DNA from: Harmonia axyridis
Lineage: Eukaryota; Arthropoda; Insecta; Coleoptera; Coccinellidae
NCBI RefSeq assembly: GCF_914767665.1
Contig: NC_059507.1
Span: forward strand, 18,044,718-18,108,717
DNA: 64,000 nucleotides
Direction: 5' to 3'
The translations under genes and the position numbers were made by a program. Below are positions 35,411 through 46,090 of this stretch, piece after piece; within the stretch, counting starts at the first letter, position 1; every line of letters starts with the position of its first letter. The notes beneath the pieces were generated by a model, which searched no databases, was not told the DNA's origin, and worked only from the letters and a program-made list of their open reading frames with translations.

Positions 35411-36470
35411 GTTCCTGTTCAATATCCAGTTTGGTGATCTCAACCTCTTCCATGTTGTACCTGGAGCTTTCAGCCTCCGACTCCCTGATCCAACGAGCCG
35501 TATCGTCGTGTTGCTTGTTGTTACCCCATATTGCCTGCCAGTAGGTGTACATGTCCTCTGTTTTGGGAGGTTCCTTATCACTATTGTTGTTGTTTTCCAG
35601 GTTTCTAAAGAATTGCTTTTGATTTTTATAGTACAACTGATTATTCTCGTACCTCATTTTACTTTCAGTGTAGCGTTTTATACGGTTACCTAGAGCTTTT
35701 ATTTTTTGTTTCAGGTGATCATTGAGGGTTTCAAGCTTCATCCGGGAGTCAGAAGCTTTAAGGTTTATACGGACCTCAGAGGCTATCCTACGGACCGCCT
35801 TATGGACTTTGTTGGATACGACCTCGGTGTTCAGGTAAGTATGTAGTAATCCGATGTTTTTCCTAATCTTTAATACTTTTCTTTCCAGGCGGGCTCTCCA
35901 TGGGGGCTGCTCTTTCTTTGGTTTTCTGTGTGGTTCCGTTAGACACTTTCCCATCTCCTCACATACAGTGGCCGCTCCCGTGTATACCAGGTCCACTATA
36001 TCTCTCAATGTTGTCGCGCTTGTGATGTGAGATTCAATAATTGCATCTACCATCCTCACCTTCTCCAACATGATGCGCGATCCCTTCATCCTAGGAATTT
36101 TTAGCCTAGCTTCAGGATTTATACCACTGTATAGTAGTGTATTTCGGCCGAAGATTTGCTTCATTTTTCTGGTTTGTGGGTCGTCCTGGTCTTCTTCCTG
36201 TTGTTCTTCTTGCAGTTCTTCCAGTTGGTTGAGCTCTTGTTCTTGCTCTTCTGCTGGTGGCGCTGTCTGTGGCCATATGCTCTGTTCAATCGCTGCTAGT
36301 TCGACACTTGAAAGCTTTTCATTTTCAAGCAGATATCTCACTCGATTAGCCAGCAGATTCGTGTAAAGCTGTTTTTCTGGCTTGATATCATTCCATGTTT
36401 CAGTCAGAAGTTGTCTATATGTTCTTTCTGACAACTGCTCTAGGGTCTTCGCTATAAAATGAGCGCGCAT
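35409..36470 (-). pseudogene. LINE internal fragment, upstream of RT, copy 2
   Basis: A minus-strand frame open to a bounding (TA)n tract. It has Glu/Gln-rich coiled-coil-like sequence, MLEKVRMVDAIIESHITSA, basic RLERKVLKIRKNIGLLH, then YWQAIWGNNKQHDDTARWI, a block typical of the segment just before RT in R4/Dong-type LINEs. Both ends abut (TA)n, and neither the 5' end nor RT and endonuclease are present. A LINE that simply truncates at its 5' end should keep its 3' end, so this internal piece implies recombination, deletion or misassembly between (TA)n tracts. Confidence 0.7.
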
Positions 36471-36493
36471 ATATTATATATATATATATATAT

Positions 36494-37043
<550 letters not shown>

Positions 37044-37126
37044 CAATAACAATAAATTTATTTCAGAAATCTTGTACATAGAATCTGGTACAAAGAAAAG
37101 AAATACGTCAGTTAAAGAAAACAAAA

Positions 37127-37399
37127 TCAAATATTCTTACAAAAAAAATCGAATTCTCTCATAGAATAGGGTTCACATTCAATAATAAGTGATTGAATTT
37201 CTTTTTTGAATAATTTAAGTTCCATATTATGAAATTTTCTAGGTAACAAATTAAACAATTTCAAACATACATAAGGTACATTAGACTCCGTTATACTCAG
37301 ATGATGAGAAGGGTATAGGAAATGTGAGTTTTGTCTAGTTCTATTGATGTTTTTAAAATTCACAAAATAACTTGGATTGTTACATACAAATAATAAACA

Positions 37400-37442
<43 letters not shown>

Positions 37443-39981
37443 CTAACAGTCATCAGTTTGTTCGATCTGAAGACACCTCGACAAGATTCCCTGTAAGATA
37501 GGCTGAACATTATTCTTAAAGCTTGTTTCTGTAAAACAAATAATTCTTGAACGCCATTGGTATCTCCCCAAATAATTATTCCATAATTTATTATGGATAT
37601 GAAGTTCGAAAAATACAAATTTTTTAATATAGAGATATCAACCTGAGATTTCAATACTCTCAACGTGTAATTAGAAGATCTTAAACGATTTGAGATATGT
37701 TCAATGTGTTGACTCCACTTCAAACCTCTATCCAGCCACACACCCAAAAACTTTACACAGTTATTGACCGAGATTTCTGAACTTCCTACATTTATCTTTT
37801 CTGGAATGGTCAAATTTGGTCTATCTGTGGTGAAAAAAACACATTCCGTTTTTTCGACATTCAACTTGAGCCGGTTCTCAATGAACCACAATTCCATTCT
37901 CTGCATTTCTCTGTTAGAATCGCATATAAGTTGTCCAACATTTTTTTATTTAATAATTTTATTGGTATCATCCACATACATATATAAATTTTGAGAGCTC
38001 ATATCATTATCTGGTAGGTCATTAACATAGATCACAAATAGCAGAGGTCCCAGTATGCTACCTTGAGGAACTCCATCTCGTGATACTTCCTCGCACAATT
38101 CAATCACTTCTGCTTCTATCTCTAAAGCAACACGTTGTCTACGATCTTCCAAATAACTCTTGATCAGCAGCAGTTGATTGTCTCTGATACCATAGCTTTC
38201 TAATTTATCCAAGAGAATTTCGTGCTTGACGCAATCAAAGGCTTTGGACAGGTCAAGAAAAAGCCCACATCTTGTTTCACCTCTCTCAAAACCCCCCACA
38301 ATGCTCTCCACAAGCTCAAACATAGCTGTCTCCGTACTTCTCTTCTTGATGAATCCATGTTGTGATGTGTTGAAAATTCCAAATTTACTGAAAAACTTTA
38401 CCATTCTATCTGCCAACAATTTTTCGAAGATCTTAGAAAAAGTTGACAAGTGATTGATAGGTCTATAATTTATTATTTCTTCGTGGTTGCCTTTTTTGAA
38501 TAAAGGTTTAATTATAGAAACTTTTAGAGCATCCGGAAAAATACCCACTGTAAAAGATCGGTTGATTATATAGCATAATGGTTCAACAATTAAACTTGCA
38601 GATCTTTGGATTAGGTTAAGTGGAATGCCATCATATCCAAAGCTTTTTTATTTCTTATTTATTTATTGTTTTCATTATTTCCTCTGATGATATCTCGAAC
38701 ATAAAGAAGGACTTAGAAAATCTATTGATTTTCTTGGAATGTTGAAGTTGCGGAATATTCTGCGTTAATTTAGATGCTGCATTGAGGAAAAAATCATTAA
38801 AAGCGTTCGCAACTTGCTTTGGGTCACCTGATATCATCTTTTTCGAATTTAAGTTTGTTTTTCCCCTCAAATCGTTTACGATCTGCCATGCAGTTTTCGA
38901 TTTGTTTTTTGAATTATTAATTTTCTCACCAAAGTAAGCCCGTCTAGATTTTTTCAGTTCTCTATCGTACTCACCTTTGATGGTTTTATAAAGGTTGTTC
39001 ATATAAGGATTCTTCATTGCTGCAGTATAAACTTTGTCTAAAAGATTCTTCAATTCAGTTGCTCTTGGTGATCTCTCATAGAATACCTTATTTTCTTTAA
39101 TATCCACTTTTTTTAGAGGAAAATGGTTGTCAAAACGCTGACTTATAACAATCAAAGAATCCATCCCACATCTCGTCAATGTTATTCTGCGGGACATCCT
39201 TCAAAAAACTCCAGTCGATATTATTTAGATCATGAAGAAAATTGACAATTGACTCTTCCTTGAACTGACGCATTATAACTTGCTTAGAACACTTCTGAAA
39301 ATTTGATAGAGTTTTCACATCAGATACCAAAGCTAAATGATCCGAAATATGAGACTGAATCGTTCTACTTTGACAATCAATAATATTGGTTATTATGTTA
39401 TCGATACAGGTTTCCGAGTGATGAGTGATTCTCGTTGGTTCATTGATCAATACAGAGCCTCCAAAACTTCTTACAACTGAAAGGAAATTCATACTATCTC
39501 TATTTTTGGGCTTAAGGATGTCAATATTGAAATCTCCCGCAATAAAATACGAAAAATTTTCATGAAAAATCTTGTTGAACATTCTGTTTAAAATAAATAT
39601 GAATTTATTCATGTCAGAATTTGGTGTACGATAAATACAAATGAAAATATATTTCTTTGTCCCCGAAACAACTTCAACTGCTGAGCATTCAAATATATAC
39701 TTTTCACCAAATTCAGAAAAATCTGTTTTTACTTTATATTGCATATTTTCCCTACAAAATATGGCGCATCCACCATGCTCACCTTGATCCCTACAGAAAG
39801 CATCCACCAATCCAAAACCCCGAATGTTGTACTGCCCTAGTTGTTCTGCAGTTTTCCAATGTTCTGATATCATAAGAATTTGAGCTTTCTCGGAATTTGC
39901 AAAATTTTCCAACATCACATGCGAGTTTCCAATTGATTGGACATTCTGGTAAATAATCTTAATATTCTCCTTCTCAATCAT
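37127..39981 (-). pseudogene. LINE ORF2: APE endonuclease and reverse transcriptase, frameshifted
   Basis: Starts at ATG 39981, overlapping the ORF1 stop as ATGA. The first segment (39981-39130) is an apurinic-type endonuclease: IIYQNVQS, ISEHW, FIAGDFNIDI and SDHLAL boxes. The next (39197-38655) is the linker before RT. A frameshift near 38600 precedes the RT segment (38548-37946) with FLDLSKAFDC, GVPQGSILGPLLF and YMYVDDT. Another shift near 37930 leads to the thumb and C-terminus (37906-37127) with VKFLGVWLD and INYGIIIWGD. A (TA)n tract is embedded in frame in the last segment (37402-37439). Catalytic boxes remain, but the frame is broken at least twice, so it is inactive as read. Confidence 0.8.
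37402..37439. repeat. (TA)n inside LINE coding sequence
   Basis: TA repeat within the C-terminal ORF2 segment, between RSNKLMTVRG and RCLLFVCNN. It keeps the frame, adding alternating Ile-Tyr codons, at a place where related LINEs typically have a short LYI-type peptide. Confidence 0.85.
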
Positions 39982-41039
39982 CGATTTTGATTTTCTTTTG
40001 ACTTTCGGTGGAAAAAATGATGTATACTGGCTTTATTGGGCCAATTTTTTCCATCCATGGCTTTTTCGTATTCTCTACTTGGTAACATTACTTTAAATGA
40101 TGCATAAGCTTCCGGAAATTTCGAAACTAAAGCCTCACACTTTACCTCTGTGAAGTTTTTATCCAAGAAAACTTTGAGTTCATCGGCCGTAGTAGTTGGT
40201 TTCAGATTTTTTACATGAAAAGCCCTCAGCTTCTCAACTCCTTCAACATTCGTTTGACCTGAAGAATTTCCCGTTACTAGAGCCTTCCGTATTTTCTTCT
40301 TATATTTCTTATCTACTACTTTCCATTCATCTTCTTTCTGTTGTTTAGTTTTTGAATCTTTTAATTTATTTGATATTTGTGAATTACAGTCATCTTCATT
40401 GTCATTCCTTTCCTTTCCAATTGTTTTTGTTTTCATAACCTGAGATCCTTTGTTTACGTCGCTTCCATTCAACAATTGTTTCGCGCTTGATGTTTGCGCA
40501 GATGGTTCATTTGTTTGTGCCGGAGTATTAGATACATTCAAATCAATTTGATTATTCCATGCATGTTTGTTTGCCGTGTTGTTGTCAGCGCTGTGTTTTT
40601 TACTTGATGTTTTATATTTCACGTTGAGTTCTGTTATCATTTCATCCTTCTTTATGATTTCTCTCTCTAATATGGAAATCTTATATTTCAGTAATTGGGC
40701 ATTTTCAATCAAAATAGAATTTTTACCTTCCAATTCTGAAATTATTCTCATCAGAAAATCTTGTGATGAAAAATCTTTCATCACAGTTGGAGATTTCGGA
40801 TTTAATGTAACGTCTGATTCCGATGTAGTTTTCAGGTCATCACTGATCTTGTCTTTCACTGAAATAACCACCAAATCTCGATCACAACATTTCCCAAATT
40901 TTGTTCCACAACTATTGTGAAATACTTTGGGGCAAGTACCGCATTTCACGGTTATTTTTGCCATATAACGCTTACAATAAGCACATTTTGGAGAATTCTG
41001 GACACTGTCATCCGTAACACCTTTACTCGTCGACGCCAT
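39978..41039 (-). CDS. LINE ORF1 protein: zinc module, coiled coil, RRM-like domain
   Basis: 353 codons from ATG 41039 to the TGA ending at 39978. An N-terminal PHD-like Cys/His cluster (PKCAYCKRYMAKITVKCGTC then CGTKFGKCC) occupies about residues 18-58. A Leu/Lys/Glu-rich coiled-coil stretch lies near 100-150. A polar low-complexity linker follows, and a basic region (KKYKKKIRKA) precedes an RRM-like fold (AFHVKNLKPTTTADELKVFL... YASFKVM). This is the usual plan for an RNA-binding LINE ORF1 chaperone. The frame is intact. The ATGA overlap with ORF2 suggests stop-restart translation. The ORF can be read open upstream into (TA)n, but the ATG at 41039 is the natural start. Confidence 0.75.
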   Translation of the reverse strand: MASTSKGVTDDSVQNSPKCAYCKRYMAKITVKCGTCPKVFHNSCGTKFGKCCDRDLVVISVKDKISDDLKTTSESDVTLNPKSPTVMKDFSSQDFLMRIISELEGKNSILIENAQLLKYKISILEREIIKKDEMITELNVKYKTSSKKHSADNNTANKHAWNNQIDLNVSNTPAQTNEPSAQTSSAKQLLNGSDVNKGSQVMKTKTIGKERNDNEDDCNSQISNKLKDSKTKQQKEDEWKVVDKKYKKKIRKALVTGNSSGQTNVEGVEKLRAFHVKNLKPTTTADELKVFLDKNFTEVKCEALVSKFPEAYASFKVMLPSREYEKAMDGKNWPNKASIHHFFHRKSKENQNR

Positions 41040-41051
41040 ATTTAATATTCT

Positions 41052-41054
<3 letters not shown>

Positions 41055-41108
<54 letters not shown>
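41055..41108. repeat. (TA)n between two LINEs
   Basis: TA tract of about 53 bases joining the 5' end of the APE LINE to the poly(A) tail of an RLE LINE. Confidence 0.95.
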
Positions 41109-41116
<8 letters not shown>

Positions 41117-41467
41117 TTTTCCACCGCGTCATCAGCGGGTACGAAACCATGGACGCCGGACCGTGGTAAAGGCGTGCACAGCCGCTATGGGCCTTGGAGA
41201 AATTTCCTGACAATTCTCGTTGTGCTCAAGATGATTTGGTTCTGTGAGCTAGATATCACATGCTGATCTAGGCAGAGTCTCCGAGTGTTCTCAGCTAAGT
41301 GCCTCTCTATCAGGCCATTCACCGAGATAATCAGCGGTAGTACACTTACAGATTTCAGATTTTGTATTTCACGGAGTTGGAAGGCCAGTTCAGAGTATTT
41401 GCTGATTTTCTCCGAGTACGCTTTTGCCAAGTTGTCATCCGCTGGCACAGTAAAATCCAGCAGCAAT
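41109..41467 (-). pseudogene. LINE 3' end with restriction-like endonuclease, copy 4
   Basis: Minus strand: LLDFTVPADDNLAKAYSEKI, KYSELAFQLREI and VNGLIERHLAENTRRL align with the C-terminus of the three other RLE LINE fragments, but the copy is more diverged and belongs to another subfamily. It ends in a 12-base poly(A) followed by (TA)n. Its 5' end joins BEL reverse-transcriptase sequence at about 41467 without any (TA)n. Confidence 0.75.
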
Positions 41468-42343
41468 CCCGTTTGGAGAAACGCCAGACGATGCGTTGAT
41501 AATCCCGTTGCTCAGGGCGTATCAGGATCTGTCGATACATCTGTCTGATATCGGCAGTGAAAACAAATTGATGTAGACGAAAACGAAGCAGAAGAGTGGA
41601 AATGTCCGCTTGCAGCTTCGGGCCGGTAAGCAGAAGATCGTTAAGGGATTGTCCGAAGGAACATGGCAGGCGGCCTCTGATAGAAGGACTTTGGGCTGAG
41701 AAGGGGATGGAGAAGACACAGCAGATGATGACCCTGCTGAAAATGAAGGAAAAGTGCTTTGACTACAAGGTCGAATGCAACCATGAACAGTGGCCGGTGA
41801 AAAAGACACGTGTTTTGTCTTCCTCCGATGGCGAGCATACGGCCCATAAACTACCCAACCTAAGGTGGTAGATAATGCACCTGGAAGCTCAGACGATGGG
41901 CACAACGTGCCAGGAAGAACTAGATGAGGAAGCACATCCGAGCCGATCAACATTCCAATGGCACGAGGAAGAAAAAAGAGTGGATCAGCCAGGCTGAGTT
42001 TCTGAAACTCAGGCCACCGGCCGTTGAATGCTTTGACGGGAAGGGGATCTATTTGGCTGTCAATAACGTAAGCTTTGATGATGAGATTGGGAGGATCCCC
42101 TTGGTGATAGAGAGTGACGTATGCGTACCCCTAAATGCGAAACTGATCCGCGTTACTCAAGGTGCGAAGTTGGATGGTTTCAGGGTGGATGAATAGACGA
42201 AGCTTGGAGGCCCACTCACGGGTGATGAGGGTGTGCTGGCAGCCGGAATCCAGGGGAGCACGGCCGAACACGACATTCCGCCGGTTATCAAGACGTATCC
42301 AAGCGGTAGGCATGAGATAGTCAGGATTATTTGTCTGACGCAA
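41468..42343 (-). pseudogene. BEL/Pao element 1: protease and start of reverse transcriptase
   Basis: Minus-strand, broken frames. APLDSGCQHTLITREWASKL (about 42270) is a retropepsin site with DSG. MLIGSDVLPHLVLPG and TTLGWVVYGP (41953 downward) are the standard BEL segment after protease. MYRQILIRPEQRDYQRIVWR (41540-41480) is the first RT block. The RT stops at the junction with the LINE fragment, so most of pol and the 3' LTR are gone. Several frame changes are needed, so it is a pseudogene. Confidence 0.7.
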
Positions 42344-42442
42344 AGAAGACCGCGGAGACAGATGATAAGAAGAGAACAGACGGAAAGACGAAGACAGATG
42401 TTTGTTTGACGGAGTAAGACAACCGCGAGATGACCAGTGCAG

Positions 42443-43798
42443 TCATTCGGAACCACTCCCAGAGGAGTGGGAAGAATGAAGGGGTGGTGAAGCTGGCGAG
42501 GCTCGAGACGACACTGAACCTGCCGCCTCAGGGCTCCGGCGTGACATCATCGAGGTCCCCGCTGATCGAGCCCTTATTGAGGTGCCCCGAGAGGTGAAAG
42601 CACGGGTTGGCTGCTCTGATGAAACAGAGGGCGAGGGAGGACGTTCTTCCGTTGAAAGGGATTTCCTTCCAGCATAAGAAACGGAAGGGGATGCAGTGGC
42701 AGCAGATGCCAGATGGAGAATTGTATGGTGTCGTCCCCCGCATGTGTGACAGCTCTGACTCGAACTGCACTTAGCGGTGGTATGGAAAGACGACATGCAA
42801 TTTCTACATAGTCGCCTTTCAGTCACGAAAGCTGATTAACGTTCATGTCCTTGAACTCACGACACTGGCGAACAGAATGATTCGCCGAGCAAAACACACA
42901 CGAGAAAGACGACGAAGGGCACGCACCAGCGTAAGCAGGGCGGCGAGGACACACACCAGAGGATGAAGGCACAGACGATGGGGAAACAAATGCTGAGCCT
43001 GCTGGAGATTGAGGTCTTAATGATCCCTTCGGCGCAATGGATGAGGTGACGGAAGTGCTCTCCAACACTCGCAACTGTCGATTGGTGAATTCGAGCAACT
43101 GAGCGAGTGTGGGAAAGTCATCAGAGGATAACTGCCCCTCAAACAAGTGGCGAGATGGTATATCGAGGTTGCGCAAAGCTAGAGAAAACAAGAGGAAGTC
43201 AGCCAGATCTGAAATGGGTAATGCCTTGATGGCATGAATGGCATTCTGATGCGTCGTTACGAATTGCTTCAACTGTGGTAAGGAAGACACAGATGCGGGC
43301 CGTGAATCCAAGATCTGATTCACATAAAGATTCGCCAACCGACGAGGGTTTTGATACCGGGAGTGAAGGGCTTGATAGGCCAGAGAGTAATTCACCGAAT
43401 TTAGTTGAAAGCCAGAGATGACAGATGCTGCTTCACCAGAGATGGCAGATGCCAAGAGGTGAAACTTCTGAACGGGCGCCAGGGAATTGTTCTGATGCAC
43501 TAAGGCATCGAATAGAGAGATGAATCTGGCAAGGCAGGTCAACCCGCGGAATAGGTAGCTCAGCCGATGACAATGATGGCGCCTTAACAGACGTAGATGC
43601 GGTTAGACGACTATGGGCGACACGTACATGTAGGCAAATTTCAAAAAATGCTTCGAATTTTGATGGTGATCCGATCTGACCAGGCTCCTCTAGCTGAGAA
43701 TTGAGTTGGACAAATAACTCATCAGCCTCCCTGAAAGTCTTTTCCACTTTGACCAACTCAGCCAGACACATGTTGGCCACATCGACTTCTGTGGTCAA
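42443..43798 (-). pseudogene. BEL/Pao element 1 gag
   Basis: Three overlapping minus-strand frames make a BEL gag. The N-terminal part (43798-43433) is AELVKVEKTFREADELFVQL. The capsid-like part (43542-42823) has FISLFDALVHQNNSLAPVQK, GEAASVISGFQLNSVNY and LHSRYQNPRRL. Then come zinc knuckles CVFCSANHSVRQC and, in the next frame (42826-42443), CRNCMSSFHTTAKC and CHTCGGRHHTILH. The order and motifs fit the BEL/Pao gag that packages RNA into virus-like particles. Frameshifts near 43500 and 42825 inactivate it. Confidence 0.75.
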
Positions 43799-44114
43799 AT
43801 CCTCTATTAATTTAAGAAGGGTAGATGCCGCTTAATGACAGATGTTGCCAAAGAGGCCTTCAATTTATCCATTGACGGCATTTTAAATTGTCGAATGACC
43901 CCGGTATGTATATCGGTATGAATTAATTCCGAAAAATCTAAGAAGAACAGACGATGTGTTTATCGTTGAAGATAATGAACAGATGACACGCGATAAGATA
44001 ACCGTATTATGAATTTTCAATAACTACTCAATTAATGAATGAAAATCAAATCACGAATTCAATCAGATGAACGGAAATGACAATTAGACTGAATTTAGGG
44101 GGTTTTAAGATATT

Positions 44115-44138
44115 TTCCCGGGTTTCGGCACCAATAAT
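44115..44138 (-). promoter_or_regulatory. Primer-binding site of BEL element 1
   Basis: On the minus strand ATTGGTGCCGAAACCCGGG lies immediately 3' of the inferred LTR end (...GCGGACA). It has the form of a tRNA 3'-end complement used to prime minus-strand DNA. Confidence 0.75.
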
Positions 44139-44464
44139 TGTCCGCAAAAAGGGGTTTGCGGTCAATTTCAGATGAATTTTGCTACTAATATTGAACAACC
44201 AAAAAATTGTGAAATGCAACTTACCGAAAGGGCTGCAGAAGAAACCCAGGCGAATCACCGCTAATCTGGTTCCAAAAAGAAGGTTCCAAGGAAGGGAATT
44301 CAGGGGAATTTACTTCCCTTAAGTACCTATGGCTTCACCTGGTTGATGATAAATTGAGGGCACTTCACGAATAGTTGTCCAATATTATTTTGTTCACTAA
44401 CACTTGTAGATGACGATGCAGAAGATAGATGAAAATAAATCAAACTTGATTATGATTATTTATC
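44139..44464 (-). repeat. BEL element 1, 5' LTR (inferred)
   Basis: Minus strand: begins TGATAAATAATCAT at 44464 and ends TTTTGCGGACA before the PBS, so TG...CA and about 326 bp. Its upstream edge meets BEL element 2 RT sequence, so element 1 inserted into element 2. The matching 3' LTR was not found. Confidence 0.55.
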
Positions 44465-44474
44465 AGAAGATTAA

Positions 44475-46081
44475 TTGATTTGTCTCTTTTGAAATTTTTC
44501 TATTTTGCACGTACGATCGATATTGAAATCTGTTCTGATTCTCCGCTGACAGCCGATACGGGGTCGGTCGAGAATAAATACGACCGTTGTTCACGACTGA
44601 ACTTTGATAATACCGTAAACGCTGTAAAAGATTATTGAACTCATCTCCTATAGGATCCCATATCAAACCTAAAACTTTAATTGAAGAAGTGCCGGCAATA
44701 GAAAGATCCTTGGATTCGATCGAACAATCTTCGCGAATTGAAGTACAAGAACTTGCCCACTTTCCCAGTTCAAACCCGCCGAGCCGAAGCAGCGCGACCA
44801 ACTCCTGACACAATTCGCTAGCCGCGGTTGTGCTGAAGGCACCAAAGAGAATATCATCCATAAACCGGTAGGATTCCAGTATTTGAGCCGCTCGCGGAAA
44901 TCTCGCCCCCTCATCCAATATGAGTTGTTTGAGGGTTCGCTGTGCCAAAAACGGACTACTTGAAATGCCAAATGTTACCGTGCGCAATTCCCACTCGGTG
45001 AGAGGATCATCGAAAGAAAACCGCCAAAAAATGTGCTGGTACTCGCAATCTTCCGGATGCAGCCAAATGGCTCGATACATTTGCTTGATATCACAGCGAT
45101 TGGAAAAAGGCGAAATTGGGTAACTATTTGTCCAATGTCGCTTTGCAATTTCGGGCCAGTACACAATTTTTCATTTAGACTCACACCCAATGAAGTCTTC
45201 TCTGCTGGAGAAAACACCACCCTCAATTTAGATTTACCCGCCGACGATTTCAGAACACCATGATGTGTCATCACATAGTCGGAACTTTGAGAAGCTGGGA
45301 CCATATGTCCCTGTTCTACATATTCCCCCAAATTTTCTTTATATAACCTGTAATACTCCGGATCGCGTTTGAACCTACACTCCAGCTTATGAAACCGCGC
45401 CAATGATCGCTGTCGATTTGTGCCTAACTTAGGACGAGAATTATTTTTGAAGGGGTGTCTAGTTATGTACCGTCCCGTCAAGTCTCGTGATACTGTAGAA
45501 GAGAAATATTCCTCGCAAAAGGTATCCTCTGGGGAGAGATTTGCGCCCGGATTTGATATATCTTCCGATTCCCAGAACATTTTCAAGGTGTCATTGAGTG
45601 ACTCTTCCTCGGATATCACAAACAATGACTGAACAATTTGGGAAATCGCTGACGACACACCTCCCGTTATAACCCAGCCTAATCTCGTGGATATCGCACT
45701 TGGTTTACCGATTATATGCTGCGGTTCGTCCGTCAAAATATCGAAGTATGATTGAACCCCTATTGAGATATCAACCGGAGCAGGGTAACAAAATTCAGGA
45801 TCGGCGAGTCGTAGATTAGAAAAGCGATCTCTCATTGTAGGTGGGAGATTCCCTGTCGGAAGATCCGATGTTATCTTATCCACAATAGCCGCTTCAAAAC
45901 AGACTAATGTATCATCATTGTACATCGAAGTAAGTGAACAAGAAATCAAACCGCGGACCGAAAAGAGCGGGTTATTACCAACCCCGGAAATCTGAAGTTT
46001 ACACTTTTTTCTCGCAATTCCAATCCTCAATGCAAAATTTGAGGTGACGAAATTCATCTGACTACCAGGATCCAAGACCAA
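44475..46081 (-). pseudogene. BEL/Pao element 2: protease and reverse transcriptase
   Basis: Frame 1 (46081-44975): MVLDPGSQMNFVTSNFALRI is the protease site, with DPG where DSG is expected. Then STRLGWVITGG, a linker, and RT start blocks LKSSAGKSKLRVVFS and GPKLQSDIGQIVTQFRLFPI. Frame 2 (45164-44475): DIKQMYRAIWLHPEDCEYQH, VTFGISSSPFLAQRTLKQLI and YRFMDDILFG, the last being the catalytic DD box. About 44600-44636 carries 37 bases identical to the gag region at 48500, breaking RT continuity. RNase H, integrase and 3' LTR are absent. The frameshift near 45000 and the altered protease triad indicate a dead element. Confidence 0.75.
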
Positions 46082-46090
46082 CCTACAGGT

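Noticed and set aside
41596..42196. Plus-strand ORFs opposite BEL element 1
   Set aside because: Antisense shadows of the minus-strand gag-pol.
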